From contig JAUIRK010001034.1 in NCBI GenBank assembly GCA_030549495.1, forward strand, positions 930,001 through 994,000: 64,000 bases of DNA. The letters are read 5' to 3'. This stretch comes from Nectonema munidae (taxonomy: Eukaryota > Nematomorpha > Nectonematoida > Nectonematidae). Shown in pieces: positions 56,087-64,000 of this stretch. The notes beneath the pieces are model-generated. The model made no database searches. It worked only from the letters and a program-made list of their open reading frames with translations, and was not told where the DNA came from. The position numbers and the translations under genes were made by a program. Position 1 is the first letter of the stretch, and every line of letters starts with the position of its first letter.

Positions 56087-58069
56087 CTTAAAAGAAATAC
56101 ATAAAAATAACAACTAGATTAAAATGAGAAAAGAAACAGGCGGTGAAAATGAATAAAAAATCCTCAAACAAAATTTTACTAGTAAGATATAGAGTAAAAA
56201 CGAACGGAGTAATAGACTCCAACTACATATCAAATTGTGTCCGTTTTTAATGGTCATACTGATTGACAGAGATTATGCAAAATAATATAGCACATTTATT
56301 GAAATAATGTTTGGTAAGAGAAGTACTAATAACGGAAGGACACCATGCTTGGATATTAGAAAATGACCTTCGCCCCCCCCCCCTAATAATTTTCTATAAG
56401 TAAGAGTTGCTTTTTATAAAACATGTATGATGATCGCATTATAGGGTGTAATGATCAATCGAATACATAATAATGTAGGATAAGAGAATAAAAGAAGGAA
56501 TGTAGACTTTAGAATCAATCAAACATCATGCCAAGCTGCTCTGAAATTCCTATCAAACATATTTTGCAAACGATGCTATTTGTTTCAATATGCACACAAT
56601 AAGTAAGCAATGTTTATCACAGTCTATTTTTTGAGCAAACACATGTTGATGATCCACCAGCTTTTTTTCTTCTTCTTCTTACAGTGATTCTATTTCTCTT
56701 TCTGTCTCCTGTTTTTCTCTTTTGCTTTCAACTAAACCACTCAAGCTCTCTTCTCTCAATCAAGCTCTCTCCTTTCACTCAAGCTTTCTTCTCTCGTTCA
56801 AGCTCTCCTATCTCATTCAGCTCTCTTCTCTCTAATTTGTATTTAGAGTTAAATTAAAAATAATTTTATTTTATCTAATTAGAAACTAATTTTTAAGGGA
56901 ACATAAGTTAACATTTTCAGAACCTTTTTTTCATGATACCAAAGTTGAGCTATTCAAATTAATGACGGAGATTTTTGTTAAAAATTTAGTTCCATCAATA
57001 CACCAAACATTTTTCAAAAATGAAAATTTGTTTATGTTTTTAAATGAATAGTTATCAATCGTTACAATTTTATACCAATGAATATTGTCAGACTCGCGTT
57101 AAAAATTTTTCCAACAAAGGTCACTTTTAATTTTTATCAGTACGTTTGTTACATTTTGTAACATTTGAAAACTAATTTTTTCAACAATAAGTATTTTCGA
57201 ATTAATATTTTGACTAGCTATTCCGTTTAAAAGCTAAAATATACTATTTTTTATAATGTTGGATTGTTAAATCTTGTAAGTAACACTGTACATGATTAAT
57301 TAAATCTTGTTTTTAAAGAAAATTTATTGATTATTATAATTAAAATATAATATCGAAACAAAATGTTTCGGTTGTTAAAAATGTACTTGATCTATTTATG
57401 ACAGCTCTCAGAATTTTATTTGTAGACAGAGAAATGATTAAAAAACGCTTAAATAATTATATGAAAAGTGATTAAACTACCGTTTTTTGTATACTATTAT
57501 TCCTTACAAAATGTCAAAAATACAAGCGTTACTAAATCACCCTATACGGGTTAGCTACTTCAAGGAGTCCATCATCTCAACCAACCTGCCATGCCACCCA
57601 TAGAGTATGCTGTAGGGGATACGTCAAATTAGTTTTCAAAAAACTTAAGTTATGCTCTAAAATTTTTTAGTTTTTTTGAAGCTCTATAACTTTTTCTGAT
57701 AGACTTTTTTTCCTTAAAAGTTATTATAAAAGGCAAATCATTGCAAAATGTTAAAAGTTATTTTACTTTTTGTAGCTTGTATCAATTTAGCTTTTAAACT
57801 ATTTTTGAATGATGCTGAGTAAAATGAAATAATGCGATCTTAATTTTTTGTTTTATTTTTGTTTGCACAATTATAACTTCGTTTTATACCCTTGCCCCTG
57901 AATCAATCACATTTTTTCAAATAAATATAGCAGGGTGTCAAGTAGACTTTTTGCCTTTAGACTACATTCACTCATATAAACTATCCAACCTTCAGTTATT
58001 TGTTTTCTCTATGAATCAAATATCCTTTCAATTCCAGTTTGGATTTTTTTAAACTAGTGTATATTCGAT
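56087..58069. other. Upstream eIF4G sequence, missing N-terminal exon(s) expected here or beyond
   Basis: A tiny candidate exon at 57586-57609 (-) between CCCTACAG and GTTGGT would encode YSMGGMA and end in the phase the next exon needs, but 24 bp is too little to trust. A minisatellite lies at 56739-56834. Nothing else is supported. Confidence 0.25.
56739..56834. repeat. Pyrimidine-rich minisatellite, five units of about 19 bp
   Basis: Five imperfect units of the form CTCAAGCTCTCTTCTCTCA in tandem. Confidence 0.8.
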
Positions 58070-58603
58070 GGTTGTAGGTAAAAATGCCCCTGAAATAAAT
58101 GCCCCCAATTAAAAAGTAGGAAAAAATGCCTCCTAATTTTTGATTTTCAGGATTTTTTTAATTATATAAATATTTTTATTTGGTACCGTTTTGAAAGGCA
58201 AAATTTCTAAAATTTCTTAATCTATAGGGTTTTTTCTTTATAAAGTTCTTGAAAAGAATAGCAAGGGTCCAGATTTGTGGGAATGTGATCTTAAAATCAG
58301 TTAAAATACAAATTATATTTAGAAAGTGTTCTGATAAACACAAAGTCCAAAAATATTTGCTGTTTTATAAAAAAAAATTTGTATTTAAAAAATTGTCGTA
58401 TGCTGAGTTTTTTAGTTTACTTTAATTAAAGTTTAAATGTTTTAGTTAACTTTATTTTTACAAAAAAATCTTTATTTGACATATCTTTTTAAAAAAAAAA
58501 TTTTTTTATATTAATTAATAATTTTTTGAAATTTTTTGTGTTGGGGCATTTTTTCCTAATTTTAAATTAGGGCATTATTTTCGGAGGCATTTTTTCTGCG
58601 CAC
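58070..58603. mobile_element. 534-bp MITE with ~60-bp inverted repeats, MULE type
   Basis: Both ends carry AAAAATGCC(C/T)C ... AATGCCC ... TTAGGAAAAAATGCC in inverted orientation over about 60 bp. Flanks TATATTCGAT (58060-58069) and TATATTGGAT (58604-58613) match at 9 of 10, a duplication length typical of Mutator-like elements. No gene inside. Confidence 0.75.
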
Positions 58604-60047
58604 TATATTGGATATGCAAATTTAACTAAAATATTTTCACTGCAAGTATAGTATTTAAATTCACCAATTTTGTAAAAAAAAAATATATAGTCTTATAAAT
58701 TTAAGACTTTAGGTATGCGCTGAATACACTCTATTTTAAAGGATTGGAAAAAAAATTTCGCCCCCAATAATTTTGAGGATGTGCGCCACAGCTTTAGATT
58801 TATATAAATAGTTGAATTAGATACATGTAGCTATATGCTTCGTTGGAGATTTTGTATAATTTTAAATTAAATTAATTTGTTTTAAAATATAAAAATTATA
58901 CATTTTTATTATCTATGATAATTTTATATTTAAAATTGAGTTAAAGGGATAACGACCTAAGTGGACTTTAGACAAACTTTATTCTACACAGTTCTTTATT
59001 TGCAGAATCATCAGCAAATGCCGCATAAAAGGTGTTATTTTATTATGCAGATAATTATTTTTTAGAGATTGAATAAAAGAGATGATGTTTTTATATTACA
59101 ATCCATAGATAAAATTTCATACACTAAAACACAGCATATGCTATGGGGACAATATAAGTGCAAAAGTTTTGTTTTAATAGAATTTATACATTTTTAACTT
59201 TAAGTAAATGGACAACCTCAATAAATGTACTTAGGGACAAAAAAATAGAGACAAAATGAAAAATAATTTTGAAATAAAGTACAGTATAGAAAAAGTATGC
59301 AAAAGAAAAAATTCTTAGGATGAGTAAGCTGCGATTTTATTGCAGTGGCAATGCAATGTAACGGTCATTTAACTTTATATCATTTCTTGATAAAAGGTAT
59401 ATCAAAATAATTTGTTTTATCTTTTATATCTTTGAACTATTATATGCATCAAACCCATTATGTGAAAATGATGTGTTCCATTTTCTGATAAACATGACAT
59501 GATATAATGAATATTTTTCATTTTGTTAGATGATCATTCATTTGTTTAATTTTTTATTGCTTTATAACTTTAGCAACTTATTTTTTGAATTTTAAACTTA
59601 GAAGAATAAATGAAAATCTCACAAAATTAAGTCTTAGAAATCTAGCATTGAAATTTGAATAATATTAAATGATTAAAATAAAAGATCATATTTATATGAA
59701 AAAAATTGGAACTCTAATCGTAAAAAAATTGTGCAAGGGGGTTTAAAAATACTGAAAATAAGGCTTAGAACGGATTCAAAAAAGTAAGGTGTAAAAATAT
59801 CCCAATGGCGGAGCTACCTGCATGCTTTAAAAAATATTTAAAAAAAACTCCAACAACGTTCTATCTTAGCTTTAGATGAAGGGAAACATGGGTGGCAAAT
59901 GCTTTAGAGCAAATTGAACCTTCAACAGCAATCGTTTTTTAATAAATCAGGATTTTTATCAGATCAAAGTTATGACGTAAGATAAGATGAAGATAAAGTT
60001 TGAAGTTCAAATGTTTGAAAATGAAAATGATGGGGATCAAGAATGCG

Positions 60048-60085
<38 letters not shown>

Positions 60086-61100
60086 GAAAATGATGAGTTG
60101 AATTCTCAAAAATATTGCAAAGAAGCAACCTCTTAAATTAAAAATATATGCTAAGCATTACACTCTATAGGAGAGGTAGTTATTTTATCTTGAAAATAAC
60201 AATAGTGTTCCTTTAATTAAAATAAACTGATTTTTTTAAAAATAAATTATCGCAAAAAAATTCTAATGCTAATAAAAAATTTAATTTTATATTCCCATTT
60301 AAAAATAAATTATATTTTAATAAACATGTAAATCAAAATAATTATATTAATTTAGCAAAACGAATTTTTCCCTAAAGCAATGAACATTTAACTATTATAG
60401 CCATCTAAAATGGAAAAAATTCATTAAAATATCAGGACAAAAAAAAATATAGATCCTAAAAAACACGAAGGAGATAATAGATTTCAAATATTCATTATAA
60501 CACTTCAGCTGAAAGTGAAATAAAATTTTAATTTAAAGTAAACTAAAATAAGACGTCATAAGATAATTAATATAAATAAGTTAAAAATAAATACAACACA
60601 TTGAATTTTAAAATAGAAAAGTTGAAACAATTCAGATAAATTTAGTTATAATTTACAAAAAATAGATAATCCCAATAATTTAAATGATAAATTGGTATAA
60701 ATTATAAACTTTCCTAACAATAATATAAAGTGAAAGAATATTTTGAAACAAACATAACTGTATATATTTATTTTTTATAAAAATAACTATTAAAACACTT
60801 AACGGGAATACCATGAGATATAAAGCTAAAACATTACACAATAATGATAAATTTAAACATAAATTAGATTTTTTGCATTATTTTTAAATATTATATAAGA
60901 AAGTTAATATATATATTACCCATTATGAAGAATTATATAAAATCTATTTTTTCATTTTTAATACGTTATAAACGGCTTTCATTAATATGGAAATTAGGAG
61001 CAAAATATAACAACTAAGGTTTATTTAAAGTTGAAAATAAAATTAAAATAAAAAAAAAATTTTATTACTTTATTTTGATCTATATAATATATAATATATA
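58604..61100. other. AT-rich gene-free stretch
   Basis: Very AT-rich with (ATA)n at 60047-60083. A block CCCCCAATAATTTTGAGGATGTGCGCC at 58762 region recalls the end at 12303-12330. No frame of note. Confidence 0.45.
60047..60083. repeat. (ATA)n microsatellite
   Basis: About 12 uninterrupted ATA units. Confidence 0.9.
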
Positions 61101-64000
61101 TATAATAATAATAATAATAATAAATTTATTAATAAAAATTGGAAAAAAAAAGATAAACATTGAATAGTGTATCGATCAAAGTAGCATCGCATAAATTCAT
61201 TTCTGAAAAAGATCAAAGGAAGATGGATCTTCATCGGGATGACTCCAACAGAAGTTATAAAAAAAAGAGAAAAGAAAGGTCAAAGGAAGTAAAATGCTCA
61301 TCTAGATGCACTCCAGCAGAATTTGGAAGAAGAGTAAAGGCAAAAACAAACATGTACAAGAATATCATTCATAAGATATACACACAAATATAAAAGAAGT
61401 ATTTATCTAAGATAAGTCAAGATATACATAAGCATAAACACGTATTCTCATGTATACATAGATAAACATATAATACATACATAGACAAAATAATACACAT
61501 ATATATATATATAAACATAATAAATACAAACATTAATATATAAAAGAATAATAAAAAAATATATATATATATGTACATATATTAACAAAATATTGTCCAT
61601 TAATAGAAATGACCAGAAAGAACAATATTTGTGACAGATTTTTTAAAACGATCATAGCAAGAAAAGTCAAGGTAGTCGCAAAAACAATTAATATGCTTAG
61701 TAGTCTTTAGGATTAGAGACCTTAGTTGAGGGTGGCAATTTAATGACTCATAATGAAGGGAATTACTAGTTCTGGTAAAATACGAGTGATAACTATTATT
61801 TAAGGCGAATAAAATAGAGAAGTCAGAAAAATGGAAAAGAACGTTGTAAAAGAAAATACAATGCATCATAGAGTTGATTTGAAAAATATCCAGTTCAGTA
61901 TCCGAAGGTGAACACATAAAATTATGATACCTACAAATCAATTTATTTAATTTGTTGAGTAAAACCTTATTTGAAGAACCCCAAATAATATTAGCATATT
62001 TTAGATGCGGATAAATATGTGAATAATAGAGGATCCTCCTAACTGAAGGAGAGAGGAAATTTTTATATTTGTAGAAAATGCCAGAAAAGCGGGACACCTT
62101 AGTTAGAACATTCTTGATATGCACAGACCAAGAGCGATTTTCCACGAAAAATAAACCCAAGTAATTGAATTGACTAACCCGTTCGATGGATTTATCATTA
62201 ATTCTAACATTAAGATTGGCAAACGCCTTGCTCCTAGTAAAAATTAAATATTTGCATTTGTCAAAATTCAAATGAATTTGATTATAATGAGACCACTGAA
62301 AAATATTAGATAAACACAAGTTAACATTGTTAATATCAGATATAGAAGACAAGTTAAAGGTTAGAGCCACATCATCAGCATAGATAACTGGAGAGCAGAA
62401 ATAAGTCAAAATTTTCACAATATCATTTATAAATATAATAAATAAAAACGGCCCTAATATTGAACCCTGAGGTACACCAGATTTGATAAAATGTACATTA
62501 GAATTGATACTGTTATACGATACATAAAAATATCTGTCAGAGAGGTAAGATTTAAGCCAATCGTTGATATGTGATCTAAAGCCCATGCGAAATAACTTAT
62601 ATAATAGAAGAGAGTGAGATACTGTACCAAAAGCGTTAGAAAAATCAAGGAAAGTACAAATAGATGAATGAGAAATATTAGAAGAAATATCAAGAAAAAA
62701 TCTAAGAAGGGCTAATTCAGTAGACCTGCCCTTTGTGAAAGCAAACTGTCGTTCACTAATCAAGAAATATTTTTCAGCAAAACTAATCATCTTGGTAAGT
62801 ATGATTTTCTCAAATACTTTGGAAAACTAGATATAATAGAAATAGGACGATAATCCTTTAAACAAGAGCCTTTTTTATTAGATTTAAGTATAGGGACTAC
62901 ATTAGTATACTTCAAAATGTTAGGAAAAGTGCCAGAAAAAAAGGAAGAGTTATAAAGAAATAGCAAAACATCTTCAATTATAGGTAAAGATAAGACTAAG
63001 ATATGAATGTCAATGTCATCAAAACCACAGGCCTTTTTATTTTTAATGGAAGAAATTGCTACAGTTAAATCATCACGAGTGAATGAAGTAGAAAAAAAAG
63101 TTTTTTCATTCAGAGGAACAACTCTATCAATATATTTATAACTATCAGCGTCCACATTTGCTTCAGAACTCGAAAAAGCTTGAGCAAAATCAGAAGAAGT
63201 GAAAGCATGAGACTCAGCATACAATCTATTATTAAACAATTTATTTAAGGTTTTCCAAACTTTATTCTTTTGGCTAGATGTAAGTTTACAGCTGAAGTAG
63301 GCCGTCTTAGCCAAATGAATTTTATTTTTATAAAATTTTAGAAAATTTTTATATTTAAGGTTGATATCAAAAGTGTATTTATTCTTCAACTTTTTATATA
63401 ATTTTTCTTTGATAGATTTTAGTTTAAAAGTTCAGTTGTGAACCAAGGATGTTTACTAATTGAACAATTAGTATTCTTAACTAACGGAAAGGATTCATTG
63501 AAAATTTTCCTAAAATGATTTAAGAATAAGTTAAATGATGTATCAGGATCAGAAATAGATAGAATATAACTGAAATCACAACTATTTAGACAATTAACAA
63601 AACGTAACCTATTAAAATGAGAAAAGACTCTTCTGAGTGCTAGCCTGGGAGATAAATTTTGTCCAGAAGAGAAAAAATCAAATATTATAATAGAATTCAT
63701 ATAATGATCTGATATATTGCTATTAATGTTAAAGGTTTTAAAATTGCAAGCAAAATTAATAAAAATATAATCAATGAGGGAACAAGAAGGGCGTGTAGCC
63801 AATAGTCGGATAAAAGGTAAATTGGAAGAGTAAAGAAATAAAGTCTAAAATAGAATTGCAGGACTGAATTAAAAATAAATTCAAATTGAAATCACCGCAA
63901 ATTAACATATTATTTCTGATCTCCTTTCTACTTAAAAAATAAGAAAGAAAAGATATGAAGTCAGAAGTATCAGAGGATGGTGGTCGATAAAGTGCAAGAA
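61101..64000 (-). mobile_element. LINE (Jockey/CR1-like group), long copy running off the window
   Basis: On the minus strand from 64000: endonuclease end with MLICGDFNLNL (near 63930-63890) and SLIDYIFIN (63419-63802). Then the RT approach (63389-62787: FDDIDIHILVLSLP, LKDYRPISIISSFPK) and the RT proper (62790-61600). The RT shows FTKGRSTELALLRF, TFLDFSNAFGTVSHSLLLYK, SGVPQGSILGPFLF, VIYADDVALTF, then FNYLGLFFVENRSWSVH. It ends with (TTA)n at about 61101-61123 after some 480 bp. At least two frameshifts separate the pieces. It is related to the copy at 23449-25306 (shared GTCATC(C/T)CGATG 3' block), but diverged. Confidence 0.85.

Noticed and set aside
60047-60083. CRISPR-like or structured repeat arrays
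   Set aside because: All short tandem repeats here are simple microsatellites; no spaced repeats occur in the window.

Overview
This is a strongly AT-rich, repeat-dense animal window. Gene structure (GT-AG introns, small exons, spliced metazoan genes) and transposon content point to an invertebrate; a caligid copepod (sea louse) would fit, but that identification is inference. No bacterial, viral or organelle genes are seen.

Two host genes can be built exon by exon from splice sites and reading-frame phase. MED22 (Mediator subunit 22) is on the + strand, with exons at 2466-2546, 4567-4671 and 12481-12594; its first exon(s) lie left of the window or were not found. eIF4G (translation initiation factor 4 gamma) is on the - strand and fills 26251-56086, with 24 in-window exons that join without a stop into about 1,450 codons. 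They cover the N-terminal proline/serine-rich region, the eIF4E-binding motif YTKSFLL, MIF4G, MA3 and W2; only the extreme N-terminus is missing. The two genes converge, with about 13.6 kb of transposon-rich DNA between their ends.

Everything else is mostly mobile DNA, inside the introns or between the genes. hAT elements dominate: a ZBED5-like fossil at 1-1132; a nearly intact 3.3-kb element at 5842-9159 with an 832-codon transposase; a decayed 3.1-kb element at 16106-19206; fragments at 20.5, 42 and 53-54.8 kb; and deletion derivatives or MITEs with perfect 8-bp target duplications at 38772-39785 and 46921-47273. There are piggyBac fossils (9.2-10.1 and 43.3-43.7 kb) and a 129-bp MITE with TTAA sites (two full copies, one decayed). 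Also present are a pogo/Tigger relic (47688-49148), a MULE C-terminal fragment and a 534-bp MULE-type MITE (58070-58603). LINEs are a Jockey/CR1-like copy (23.4-25.3 kb), a second relative running off the right edge (61.1-64 kb) and RTE-like fragments (about 29 and 52.5 kb). A transposase-like family that I cannot place in a superfamily occurs twice (14.3-15.6 and 37.1-38.5 kb).

Smaller points of interest are a perfect 34-bp palindrome (31259-31292), a degenerate hammerhead-ribozyme-like core (42732-42760), a tRNA-derived SINE head inside a hAT element (about 39.0 kb), a three-copy 500-bp dispersed repeat (two copies inverted within one MED22 intron), and eIF4G introns that are either 35-60 bp or much longer and transposon-filled. 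I saw no LTR, retrovirus-like or Polinton element.
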